A DNA stretch of 64,000 bases. It comes from Clostridium pasteurianum DSM 525 = ATCC 6013 (GTDB lineage: Bacteria; Bacillota; Clostridia; Clostridiales; Clostridiaceae). The translations under genes and the position numbers were made by a program. The DNA lies in contig NZ_CP009268.1 in NCBI RefSeq assembly GCF_000807255.1, positions 3,254,384 to 3,318,383 on the forward strand, written 5' to 3'. Below are positions 36,063-44,837 of this stretch, one piece after another (within the stretch, counting starts at the first letter, position 1; every line of letters starts with the position of its first letter). The notes below the pieces were generated by a model. The model did not search any database. It was not told where the DNA came from and saw only the letters and a program-made list of their open reading frames with translations.

Positions 36063-37070
36063 CTATAAATCTGTAATATTCACTATCTCCTGCGGTATAT
36101 AGTAACCATCTTTCAGCATTTTTTCTATTTCATTTCTGTACTCTTTATCAAATTCCCTTAAAAATATTTCACTAATATTTTTATTTTGACCTTCTTTGGT
36201 TTTTGGTAAACAAATCGACTCAGCTTTTGCCTTATCAATCATTTTCTTATATCCCTTTATAAATGGTATCATATCATATTCTTTACTAAATAGTTTATAT
36301 AGTCCTTCATATATGACTATTCCCTCATAATCTAAATCACCAAAGTATAATATTGTATTTCTACTGTCAGAAACATAATCTTCAACTGATATTTTATAAT
36401 CATTAAAAGCTTTGTTAATATTTTTTCCTCCCCCATATATTAAAGTGCTTATATCTTCCCCTAAAATATTTTCTCCACCGCCTATTAAATGCCTTCGAAT
36501 TGTATAGTAAGTATCCTTATTTTCTATAATTAGAATCTTCTGAGGTGTCTCTTTAGATTTTGAATAATATGCTAAAGGTTCAGAGGTATCATAAAAATTT
36601 AGTTCCTCTAATTCCATTCCTAAATTTTTAACAATAGTTTTTCCGCCTTCCTTTTGTAAAAATTTTTCTCTTCCCCATATTTGAAAAGATCTTTCATTCA
36701 TTGAAACAGGTTCACTTAATAAATGCTGCTCATTTGTAATAAAATCACTTAGCTTAAGTATATATTCCCTATGTTCTTTATACTTATCTATATGTTTTTT
36801 ATAATATTCAACACTTAATTTAATTGAAAGCTTATAATTTATTTCATCAAGCAATTCACTATTATCTGCATTTTTCTCTAATATCTTATATTTTTTATAC
36901 AACGTTGGATTCTTACCATTCCCACCACTGCTTTTCACTGGCAAAAGTCTTTCTTCTTTTATTAAATCTGATACTACTCCGCATAAGTCATCATAAGTTT
37001 CAGTTTTATATATTCTTTCGATTTCATCTAATTCTATGACTTTCTTACTATAACTACTTAAATCCTTCAT
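36063..37070 (-). CDS. jetD: Wadjet nuclease JetD (TOPRIM-like)
   Basis: About 335 aa. The C-terminal half has IIENKDTYYTI and LYFGDLDYEGIVIYEGL, the Glu and DxD ligands of a TOPRIM-type catalytic site that cuts plasmid DNA. The N-terminal part (ELDEIERIYKTETYDDL) is the DNA-binding region. The ATG at 37070 is chosen because GAGGTGG sits just before it; a TTG four codons earlier is within that site. It is the first gene of the operon, so the order is D-A-B-C. Confidence 0.88.
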   Translation of the reverse strand: MKDLSSYSKKVIELDEIERIYKTETYDDLCGVVSDLIKEERLLPVKSSGGNGKNPTLYKKYKILEKNADNSELLDEINYKLSIKLSVEYYKKHIDKYKEHREYILKLSDFITNEQHLLSEPVSMNERSFQIWGREKFLQKEGGKTIVKNLGMELEELNFYDTSEPLAYYSKSKETPQKILIIENKDTYYTIRRHLIGGGENILGEDISTLIYGGGKNINKAFNDYKISVEDYVSDSRNTILYFGDLDYEGIVIYEGLYKLFSKEYDMIPFIKGYKKMIDKAKAESICLPKTKEGQNKNISEIFLREFDKEYRNEIEKMLKDGYYIPQEIVNITDL

Positions 37071-37082
37071 ATTCCACCTCAA

Positions 37083-37215
37083 ATTTTTTTGTTCATTATC
37101 TAAAGATTTAAATGTTGTCCAATACTCAAAAAGAGGCTTAAATTCACACTTAATTCCTCTTTTACTTTTGTATTTTAAGTCACTGTTATCCTTGCGAAGA
37201 AGGAACGACTGAACT
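37083..37215 (-). pseudogene. Fragment of the Shango TerB protein gene joined to repeat B
   Basis: 37083-37174 matches the intact gene at about 52757-52860 almost base for base (encoding KCEFKPLFEYWTTFESLDNE and neighbours). It then switches to the tail of repeat B (AGTCACTGTTATCC, TTGCGAAGAAGGAACGACTG). It lies immediately upstream of jetD, so it may form part of the Wadjet leader. Confidence 0.8.
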
Positions 37216-37348
37216 TGCTATATTTATATCATAATCTTTCCTTTTTATCCTTTATTTTCTCAATTAACGTTAAATTATGATACCATGGAATTTGTACAAG
37301 TACTTGTTGCACAAATTCCACATCATTTGATGCAATATAAATTTCAGA

Positions 37349-37726
37349 CTATCTAAGCACATAGCTAGCTAATGATTTTTGTATGCCATATATATTTTTA
37401 TCATTTTTAAATTGCTTTTCTATGGGCATTTGGGTTGCGCTTATCCATATTTTTAACTCTGAGTCTAAATCAAAATTACCAGCAGTTTCAACACTAAAAT
37501 GAGTAATACTCTTATAAGGAATTGAGTGATATTCTACCTTTTTCCCTGTTACTCCTTGTTTGTCTAAAAGAATAAGACGTTTATCGGTAAATACAAACAA
37601 ATCCCTTATTAGCTTATATGCTTTTTCTACTTGTTCTCCCTCTACTAATATCTTTTCAAATTCTCTCTCCACGTGTTTAATGTCAATTTCTGATGCATTG
37701 CCCATAAGTCCACTTAAAATTCCCAT
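37349..37726 (-). CDS. Bacterial PH-domain protein
   Basis: A 125-aa single-domain protein. Residues 25-125 fit the bPH_3 fold, with VEKAYKLIRDLFVFTDKRLI, KKVEYHSIPYKSITHFSVE and a last helix GIQKSLASYVL. No membrane segment. RBS AGGAGG precedes the ATG. It is monocistronic; such proteins are widespread and their ligand is unknown. Confidence 0.8.
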   Translation of the reverse strand: MGILSGLMGNASEIDIKHVEREFEKILVEGEQVEKAYKLIRDLFVFTDKRLILLDKQGVTGKKVEYHSIPYKSITHFSVETAGNFDLDSELKIWISATQMPIEKQFKNDKNIYGIQKSLASYVLR

Positions 37727-38158
37727 TTAAAATCACCTCCTTAGTTTTGTTAAAATTTTTTATTAGATTTATGTAATCATTTGGTAATTAGCATATATAG
37801 ATTTAGAATGAAAATTCATCCTATGGATATCTAATAAGTTAATCCCACTAAACTCTGATTTTCTCTGTGAATAAATAAGATTTATTTATAAAACTAAGCC
37901 AAGTATATAGCATAAATATAGCTCATTTTAAAATTGAATATTTTTAAATTATGCCTTTATTATATTTTAAAAAATACAACTTATAAAGGTCTAGTTTCCT
38001 ATTGTCTTTTTGAGCATCTTTCAATTGTTATTTATTTCCAGATACCTTAACCAATAGATTAGTTATCTAAGCACTGGAATAACTATAAAAATATCCAGTA
38101 GGTCAGTTGAGCCAATGCATAAAATCAACTATAGGCACATACAACACTATACCCTTCT
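37727..38158. other. Gene-free AT-rich stretch
   Basis: No frame with a ribosome site and no strong hairpin was found. It lies between the PH gene and a DUF2442 remnant. Confidence 0.5.
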
Positions 38159-38293
38159 TTAGTGGTGTCTATGCAAGGTGTGGACTACCATTAAAGGTTT
38201 TATATCAAATATTTTCGTTTCTCCATTTGTAAAAGTTAATTTTAAACTATATTCTTCTAAAACCTCTACACTCATTATATCTGGGCTTTGCAT
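38159..38293 (-). pseudogene. DUF2442 protein, truncated
   Basis: A strong RBS (AGGAGGGA) and ATG open 44 codons reading IMSVEVLEEYSLKLTFTNGE and KIFDIKPLM, the N-terminal half of DUF2442, then an unrelated VVHTLHRHH tail and stop. Full members are about 80 aa. The DUF4160 partner often found beside this family was not seen. Confidence 0.65.
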
Positions 38294-38488
38294 AAAACTT
38301 TCCCTCCTACTTTATATTTGTTTTGGTTCAATTTTTTGAATAAATTCTCCCGATAAGGTATGGAAAGTGCTTTAGCCATTGGAAAAGAAAGAACCTCTCC
38401 CTAATTCTTACCTCTCTCTTTCGTGCCTATCATAGACCATTTTAAAATATTTTTGTTATCTTCATATACCTTTCTCAATCCTTTATAG

Positions 38489-38911
38489 TTAAAATTTATA
38501 CCAACTCTCTCTTATTACAACTGAAACCACAATAACTATAAATGTACTAATAAGGGTACCCAGTAAATAATATTCAGCAAAGTCTTTTTCTTTAGATATT
38601 CTGTCATACCTTGCTATGGATTTAGCCGTTAATACCAATCCTATTGCAGAATACTGCCCTATTGATATAAATATCAAAATAATAATCCTTTCTACTGTAC
38701 CAATAAATCTTCCTGCATTATTATCTTTTATCTTTTCATCTTCATTAATTTCTGGTTTATATTTAGCTAGCAACTTTGAAATAGCTATATTCGAAGGCTT
38801 ATGTATTATTAATAAGGCAAATATCCATGAAACCATAGTCATCTTAGATATCCCAACAATGTTAAAAAATTTCGAAAATGTACTATAAAGGCTTATAGGA
38901 TCATTAAACAT
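38489..38911 (-). CDS. Membrane protein paired with SatD (DUF3307-like C-terminal half)
   Basis: 140 aa with three hydrophobic segments (around residues 20-40, 72-95, 115-135) and the block VERIIILIFISIGQYSAIGL, AKSIARYD, FAEYYLLGTLISTFIVIV. This resembles the C-terminal membrane part of DUF3307 proteins that usually accompany SatD; the longer N-terminal half is absent. Its start is one base after the SatD stop, so the two are coupled. Confidence 0.65.
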   Translation of the reverse strand: MFNDPISLYSTFSKFFNIVGISKMTMVSWIFALLIIHKPSNIAISKLLAKYKPEINEDEKIKDNNAGRFIGTVERIIILIFISIGQYSAIGLVLTAKSIARYDRISKEKDFAEYYLLGTLISTFIVIVVSVVIRESWYKF

Positions 38912-38912
38912 A

Positions 38913-39590
38913 TTATCTCCTTATCTCTTCTAATGCTTTTTCAATAGCTTCAACCGCCTCTTTATAGGCATAATATTTTCCATTTGCAAGACTCTTCTGA
39001 ACAGACGGTTGTTTAATATTCAGCCTTTTAGCAACATTAGTTTGACTATCCTTATGTTCCAATATATCCCATATTATCTCTCGTTGTCTGTCACTCCAAT
39101 CTTCTTTTATAGCACTAATTAATGACAATATTGTATTAATCATTAATGTAGTTGACTGATTGTCACCATCCACTTCTATTCTGATATCAGCTGGGTTAGT
39201 TTGCTTTCTTTTCTCATTTTGTTTTAAATATTCTATTGCAGCCCTCGCCTTATAATATCCTGGACCATCAGCTCCTAATGGCATCTCCTTATTAATATGT
39301 GTGGTTATATCACCAACACCTACACCAAATCTTATTTTTACAGGATACATTTTCCTTTCAATCTCTGAAATAATATTCATTACATTAGCTCCACTGTATA
39401 ATAATCCCTGAAATTCATCTCCTAAGGTTATCATAAATTTTGATGAAATATCATTTAAATAGTACTCATTAATATCATTTAAAACTTCTCTCAATTTTTC
39501 TTGTACATAATTCCTATCTGCTATTTTTTTTGATTCCTTTATATCCCCTATTATAGCTATATATGGAGTGGTAAAAAAGAAAAAGAACAT
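38913..39590 (-). CDS. SatD family protein
   Basis: A 225-aa protein. The N-terminal domain (YIAIIGDIKESKKI, FMITLGDEFQGLLYSG, IRFGVGVGDITTHIN, GADGPGYYKARAA) is characteristic of SatD. The C-terminal helix-turn-helix is SQTNVAKRLNIKQPSVQKSL. The paired GDI and GDEFQ motifs recall the acidic pairs of palm/GGDEF-type cyclases, but activity is unproven. The start at 39590 follows GGAGGTG; a 12-codon longer frame has no site. A 16-bp dyad lies just upstream, probably its operator. Confidence 0.8.
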   Translation of the reverse strand: MFFFFFTTPYIAIIGDIKESKKIADRNYVQEKLREVLNDINEYYLNDISSKFMITLGDEFQGLLYSGANVMNIISEIERKMYPVKIRFGVGVGDITTHINKEMPLGADGPGYYKARAAIEYLKQNEKRKQTNPADIRIEVDGDNQSTTLMINTILSLISAIKEDWSDRQREIIWDILEHKDSQTNVAKRLNIKQPSVQKSLANGKYYAYKEAVEAIEKALEEIRR

Positions 39591-39635
39591 AATTAACACC
39601 TCCAATTCTTTATTATATAGCCCCAAAAACGAATA

Positions 39636-39673
39636 GTCAAATATTATTCATTTATAAACGAATAATATTTGAT
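39636..39673. promoter_or_regulatory. Long palindromic operator upstream of SatD
   Basis: TAGTCAAATATTATTC and GAATAATATTTGATTA form 16-bp arms with one mismatch around a 10-nt spacer, centred about 65 nt before the SatD start. It is a good candidate site for the HTH at the SatD C-terminus (inference). Confidence 0.65.
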
Positions 39674-39744
39674 TATAGCTATATATATGTATAATTTAAC
39701 ATTATTTAATGCTCTATACTTACATAATATTACAAATTATTGTA

Positions 39745-40090
39745 TCATTTTATAGCATCTCGTGCACATTTAATTTGAAAATTACTATCTTTCCATGAAC
39801 CTATTCTTGCCACCATTTCATCGGTATTTATTCTATTTTCAGTTTTATTCATTTCATAGTAAATTGACTTATATATTGATGTTTTCCCAGCACCATTCAC
39901 ACCTGCAAATATAGTATATGCCGCCATTATTTTTTACCTATTACTTTTTCTTGTGCCTTTTGTAATGCCAAATCAGATAAATAAACATAAAAATCCTGTT
40001 CTTCTTTTGTTTTTGCCTTTTCAAACAATTCTCTTAGATCCTTATATGAATATATAAGAAACTGCTCATATAGATTGTTTTGTTTATTTT
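39745..40090 (-). pseudogene. Zeta toxin/antitoxin remnant 2
   Basis: The toxin part (39745-39927) keeps the first 60 residues including GVNGAGKTS, then ends at TAA in a unique junction. The antitoxin part (39925-40085) keeps all but its first residues: the frame runs into repeat A at TTTTGTTTATTT, a string that occurs both in the antitoxin and in the upstream repeat of the intact locus. Start codon and promoter were thus removed by deletion between 12-bp direct repeats. Confidence 0.85.
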
Positions 40091-40102
40091 ACCAAAACAC
40101 AA

Positions 40103-40238
40103 GTCTTATGTTAAAAATAACGAGGAGATGACTAAAAGTCAGATCCTTGCTAGCTGAACTTAAAGCATTAGCAAGGAGAAACTTCCAGTTTCCACCATAG
40201 AGTCAGTCCCTATAGTGAGGACTTGCCCAAACTTGCTG
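40103..40238. repeat. Repeat A, long copy
   Basis: It has the same module order as 27646-27788: a TTATGTTAAAAATAACGAGG start, mini-hairpin, CTTGCTA...TAGCAAG dyad, AGAAACTTCCAGTTT and TCAGTCCCTATAGTGAGGAC. It adjoins the antitoxin remnant. Confidence 0.85.
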
Positions 40239-40362
40239 CATAAATTTATACTCTTGCTAATATCAATTATATTTCTTATAATGTGATTTGAATAATAGTA
40301 TTATTTTTTAAAGATTCCTAAAATCAATTTTATTGATTACCCAACGTGAGGAGATTTTACTA

Positions 40363-41241
40363 ATGAAAAAATTTAAGAAGACCTATATAGAAATAACTAA
40401 TGCTTGTAATTTAAATTGCGAATTTTGCCCTAAGTGTGAAAGAAATCTGGAATTTATGAAAATTGAATTATTTGAAAAAATACTAAGCCAAATTAAAAAT
40501 CATTCTAAGCATATATATTTTCATGTTAAAGGAGAACCTTCCCTGCATCCACAACTAGGCAAATTTTTAGATGTGGCTCACACCCATGGTTATAAAGTAA
40601 ATATAACCACAAATGGTACACTTATAAAAAATTCAAAACATACGCTGCTGAGTAAACCTGCCCTTAGACAAGTAAATTTCTCACTGCACAGCTTTGATGC
40701 CAATGTAAAAACTACTACTATGGAAAAATACCTAGATGAGATTTTAATCTTTGCAAAAGAAGCCTCAAGGAATACAAATATCATTTCAGCACTCAGATTG
40801 TGGAATCTAAGTGAAGACAACAATATTAACCTTAGTAAAGAGAAGAATAGATATATCCTCAGACAAATAGAAGATGCTTTTAATCTAGATTATATGATAG
40901 AAGAAAAACTAGCTCAGCAGAGAGGCATAAAGCTTACTCACAACGTATATTTAAACCAGGCTCCTCGTTTTAATTGGCCTGACATAAATGAAAGTGAAGA
41001 TAGTTTATATGGCTTTTGCTATGGCTTAAGAGACCAGGTGGCTATTCTAGTAGACGGTACCGTAGTTCCTTGCTGTCTTGATGGTGAAGGTGTAATTAAT
41101 TTAGGTAATATACAATATACTCACTTTGAAGACATTATAGAAAATGAAAGAGCTAACACATTATACAACGGATTTTCCAATAGAAATGTAGTTGAGCCTC
41201 TATGCCAAAAATGCGACTATAGGAGGAAGTTCAACTCGTAA
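40363..41241 (+). CDS. Radical SAM/SPASM-domain protein
   Basis: A 292-aa iron-sulfur enzyme. The cluster motif is NACNLNCEFCPKC (Cx3Cx2C near residues 14-21), followed by IYFHVKGEPSLHPQL and VNITTNGTLI of the SAM barrel. A C-terminal SPASM-type Cys set is VPCCLDGEG and CQKCDYRR. Such proteins usually modify peptides or mature enzymes; no precursor peptide was recognised nearby. The ATG at 40363 follows GAGGAG. The 3-prime end overlaps a convergent helicase remnant by about 40 nt but looks complete. Confidence 0.8.
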   Translation: MKKFKKTYIEITNACNLNCEFCPKCERNLEFMKIELFEKILSQIKNHSKHIYFHVKGEPSLHPQLGKFLDVAHTHGYKVNITTNGTLIKNSKHTLLSKPALRQVNFSLHSFDANVKTTTMEKYLDEILIFAKEASRNTNIISALRLWNLSEDNNINLSKEKNRYILRQIEDAFNLDYMIEEKLAQQRGIKLTHNVYLNQAPRFNWPDINESEDSLYGFCYGLRDQVAILVDGTVVPCCLDGEGVINLGNIQYTHFEDIIENERANTLYNGFSNRNVVEPLCQKCDYRRKFNS

Positions 41242-41256
41242 AGTGAGACATTTTAT

Positions 41257-41471
41257 TTTAACTTTTCTATATACTTTATGGTATAAATTCATTAAGGAAG
41301 CTATAATGCTATATTTATTATAATTATAAGCTTCTCCAATATTACTTTCATAGAAAATATTGTCACTTATTTTCTTTATATTTGAAGAAACAATTTGCGA
41401 CAATTGTTTTACATCACCCACAATAACTACATTTTTGCAGCATGCAAGAGCTAAAGATGCTGTAACTTTTA
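41257..41471 (-). pseudogene. Fragment of the SF1 helicase gene
   Basis: Nearly identical to about 61225-61425 of the intact helicase gene (encoding ASLALACCKNVVIVGDVKQL and NIKKISDNIFYESNIGEAYN). Both ends are replaced by other sequence; the 5-prime edge joins a toxin remnant at ATTACTCAGATAATTTAG. Confidence 0.85.
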
Positions 41472-41850
41472 TCATATTACTCAGATAATTTAGATGACAA
41501 AAAAGATTTTATCAACAAAATTATAATTCATTACTACATAAAAACCTTGTAAATTGACTTATATATTGATGTTTTCCCAACACCATTCACACCTGCAAAT
41601 ATAGTATATGTTGTCATTATTTTTTTACCTATTACTTTTTCTTGTGCCTTTTGTAATGCCAAATCAAATAAATAAACATAAAAATCTTGTTCTTCTTTTG
41701 TTTTTGCCTTTTCAAACAATTCTCTTAGATCTTTATGAATACATAAGAAACTGCTCATGTAGGTTGTTTTGTTTATTTGTCCTTTCCATAACATCGTCTC
41801 CAATAAAATTAATAGCTTTATTATATGTTATAATCCAAAAAAATGATTTA
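41472..41850 (-). pseudogene. Zeta toxin/antitoxin remnant 3 (antitoxin fused to toxin start)
   Basis: The antitoxin frame has lost its internal stop: it continues as KVIGKKIMTTYTIFAGVNGV and GKTSIYKSIYKVFM, a fusion through the antitoxin-toxin junction. The toxin then jumps to a distal piece of the same gene (41530-41560) and its 3-prime flank (41472-41525, matching 57783-57835). Two deletions are needed to derive it from the intact locus. Confidence 0.8.
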
Positions 41851-41879
41851 TATAAACACACTGTTACCTAGTGCGTTTA

Positions 41880-42917
41880 TCACTCATCTTCATTCATCCT
41901 TTCCTCAATCTCAAGTATCTCTCTATCCTTATTTATTTCTCTCTTTAATTCCTCTTCAGTAGGCATATAGAGCATATACTTAGAAGCAAATATATGTTTA
42001 CTTTCTTCTAAAATTGAGTATTTTACTATAGTTTCATTCTTTTCAGAACATAATATAATTCCTATGGTTGGATTATCAGCTTCCGCTTTTATTTCTTTCT
42101 CGTAATATCTAACATAGAAATCCATTTGTCCTATATCCTGATGGGTTAACTTACCTAGTTTCAAATCTATTAACACAAAACATTTAAGTAAATAATTATA
42201 AAAAACTAAATCTATATAGAAATGTTCACCATCTGCTGTAATTCTTTTTTGTCTAGCTACAAAAGCAAATCCTTTACCAAGCTCAAGAAGAAACTGTTGC
42301 AAATTATTCATAAGTCCTTGTTCTAAATCTTTTTCAAGAAAATTTTTATTTTCTTTTAAATCAAGGAATTCCAGTACATAAGGATCTTTTATAATATCAT
42401 TAGGATTTAATCCTGTTTCTAGATCCTTTATTTCATTTCTTACTAGCTTCTTATTTTGACTTGCCAGCAATCGTTCATAATAAAAAGAATTTATCTGTCT
42501 TTCCAGTTGTCTTGTACTCCAATTACTTTTTATACATTCATCTATATAAAAATCTCTCTTTTCTTCATTTTCTAATCTCATTAAAAGTCTATAATGAGTC
42601 CAACTCAATTCGCTACGCAGTGCGTAGCTATTGTTAAATATCAAATAAAATTGTCTCATATTTCTAAGATTTGACTGTGTAAACCCCTTGCCAAAATCTT
42701 TAGTCAATTCTTTTGATAAATTTTTTATAATAAAATCCCCATACTCAGCTTTTTCTTCACCTTTTTGTTCTTCCACTATTAGTTTTCCTATGTTCTAATA
42801 TGCTTCTACCATATAGAAATTGATAGATGAATATGCCTTTTGGCGAGCTTCAATTAATGTATTTTTTATATTTTCATAAAAACTGTTATTTATCAATTCA
42901 TTATTATCAAAAGTCAA
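41880..42917 (-). pseudogene. DUF1016 (YhcG-like) PDDEXK nuclease with in-frame amber codon
   Basis: The downstream 298 codons encode the DUF1016 N-terminal helical domain (LTKDFGKGFTQSNLRNMRQF) and nuclease domain (FLLELGKGFAFVARQKRI, FYIDLVFYNYLLKCFVLIDL). Upstream the same frame continues to a TTG at 42917 (after GGGGTGA) as EARQKAYSSINFYMVEAY, then TAG (42797-42795), then NIGKLIVEEQKG. Relatives have Trp at that place (AYWNIG), so TGG became TAG. The remainder could start at GTG 42776, without the first helices. Confidence 0.8.
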
Positions 42918-42989
42918 AATCAATTCACCCCACATTCTTTCTTACTTTTTCCCATTTCACGCAAATCACCTTCCTTAATACAACATTCT

Positions 42990-43090
42990 TTATTATTAAG
43001 ATTTACATAAACATACGTTCTTATACAAAATATATATTCTTCCTTGTTTTTATTTTATCAGAATTTTCTGTGATAATCTACATACTAGTC
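42990..43090. repeat. Short dispersed element D
   Basis: ATATTCTTCCTTGTTT followed by TTTTATCAGAATTTTCTGTG and ATAATCTA recurs at about 24711-24755 and 54849-54892 in different gene contexts. It contains a small dyad, CAGAATTTTCTG. It often marks a gene-fragment boundary. Confidence 0.5.
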
Positions 43091-43155
43091 CGCATCATTC
43101 TCCCTGTGTTAAGATAGTTATCGTAGTCAAAAAGTGGTAGAATACCTGTTTAAAT

Positions 43156-43344
43156 AGCACCAGCGGCTACGCCGATAGTGATGATGTTAAAGAATTAAAG
43201 CTAAAGCAACAAGAAGATGCAAAGAGAATAAAAACCTTAGAGAAAGGCTTACAGTTTAAAGAAAAAGCACTGGCAGAAACAGCAGCATTACTAGTTCTTA
43301 GAAAAAAATTACAAGAGATCTTAGTGGAGAACGTGGAAGATTAA
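43156..43344 (+). pseudogene. IS3-type transposase orfA remnant
   Basis: The plus frame reads KQQEDAKRIKTLEKGLQFKE and KALAETAALLVLRKKLQEIL, ending in TAA at 43342-43344. It matches the leucine-zipper tail of IS3-family OrfA-like transposase proteins. The HTH part, orfB and the ends are missing. Confidence 0.6.
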
Positions 43345-43352
43345 TAAAACAC

Positions 43353-44837
43353 TCAGATCTTATTTTGAAATACAATATCTGTATCTCTACATAGGTATTG
43401 AATTGACCTCCGTCCTGTTTCAACAGCCACAGGCAAGCCGCCGGGACTTCTTAAACGTTGACCAGCAAAATATACATTTTTAATACTTTTACATTTTAAA
43501 GGGTAACTTGAAGTTCTTCTCCCCTTACCCATTATAGTCATCCATGAACCTTTATAGGATTTTAAATATCGTTCATAAGTTAACGGTGTTGCAACATCCC
43601 AAACTGATACTTTCCCAGCAATCTGTGGATATTTTTTGGCAATAATATCAATAAATGCTTCTGCCAGCTTTTTCTTTTCAATTTCATAAGTCCCACTTTC
43701 TTTACACTTTTTCCAATAATCATAGCTATCTCCAATGATAATAGAAGTGATAGCACTACATCCCTCTGGTGCATACCCTTTGTACTTTGCATAATTAATT
43801 AGACTTATAGTAGATTCTTCAATGCCTCCGCATACAAAAGGTGTTTCAACTGCAAATGCTATTCTTTCGGGTACATCAGACAAGTCTGCCTCAATTCCTA
43901 AACTAATAAATGTATTGAGTGCAGGTTCTGTATTTTTACGCATATCTTCTGCCCAGGTCTCTCTAATAGGTTTATCAAATAAAGTGTCTATGGCAACTCG
44001 GGTATCCTGAGTAATAATAACTGAATCCGCTGGTATAAACTCATCCTTTACAACAATTCCTTGAGCAACATCCTTTTTTAATAGCACTTTGCTTACAGTC
44101 TTGCCATAGCATATATTGCCGCCTAGTGATTCAAAATATTTTCCCATGCGTTTTGCCATTCCAAGAGAGCCTCCTTCTGGATAACCTCCATCACCTGATG
44201 CAAGAGTTGCAAGAGTAAAAATCATCCCAGCAGCACTGTAATCTGATGGTATAATACTCTCTAATAGAAGTCGTAAAAGTGCACTTTTAAATCGCTTTAC
44301 ATATTCCTTCACAGTTTGACCTGAATAAAAAGACATACGAGGCAAAAGAGGCAGCATAGATAAAAAAGTTTTAACTGGCATAGAAGCTTTTTTCTTTACT
44401 TTTACATTCTTGATATCCGAAACAGGCATACTCATTTTGGTGAATTTTTCAATATCCCTGCATAGGCGGTTAATTTCCTTCTCATCTTCTGGAGAAATAT
44501 CTAAAAAGTGGCGACGAAGTTTCTCTACATCACGATAAAGGTATGCAGTTCTAGCATTGTATTCAAAGCTTAGGAAAGGATCTCTATTATAGATTGTTGT
44601 AGAATCATCCAGTGCTCTAACTTCACGCCAAAGCCTATTTAAAGGAGTACTTGATAATGATCCTGTCAACCAATGCATGCCACCTTCGAACAGATATCCT
44701 TTTCTATACCAGCTGGTTGAAGCTCCTCCTGGTATGGTGTGTGCTTCATAAATACTTACATCAAATCCACTCTGAAGTGCATAAATACCTGCCGTAAGTC
44801 CTGAGATGCCTGCTCCTACAATTATTATTTTTTTCAT
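43353..44837 (-). CDS. CrtI-like FAD-dependent oxidoreductase (phytoene desaturase family)
   Basis: 494 aa. The dinucleotide-binding fold IIVGAGISGLTAGIYALQSG at the N-terminus is followed by EAHTIPGGASTSW and the substrate-side FEGGMHWLTGS; the C-terminal FAD motif is YFAGQRLRSPGGLPVAVETG. The family covers carotenoid desaturases, isomerases and retinol saturase-like enzymes. No prenyl-synthesis genes are nearby, so a lipid or polyketide substrate is as likely. Its start overlaps the end of the TetR regulator (ATG next to the stop), so it is a two-gene operon. Confidence 0.82.
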   Translation of the reverse strand: MKKIIIVGAGISGLTAGIYALQSGFDVSIYEAHTIPGGASTSWYRKGYLFEGGMHWLTGSLSSTPLNRLWREVRALDDSTTIYNRDPFLSFEYNARTAYLYRDVEKLRRHFLDISPEDEKEINRLCRDIEKFTKMSMPVSDIKNVKVKKKASMPVKTFLSMLPLLPRMSFYSGQTVKEYVKRFKSALLRLLLESIIPSDYSAAGMIFTLATLASGDGGYPEGGSLGMAKRMGKYFESLGGNICYGKTVSKVLLKKDVAQGIVVKDEFIPADSVIITQDTRVAIDTLFDKPIRETWAEDMRKNTEPALNTFISLGIEADLSDVPERIAFAVETPFVCGGIEESTISLINYAKYKGYAPEGCSAITSIIIGDSYDYWKKCKESGTYEIEKKKLAEAFIDIIAKKYPQIAGKVSVWDVATPLTYERYLKSYKGSWMTIMGKGRRTSSYPLKCKSIKNVYFAGQRLRSPGGLPVAVETGRRSIQYLCRDTDIVFQNKI

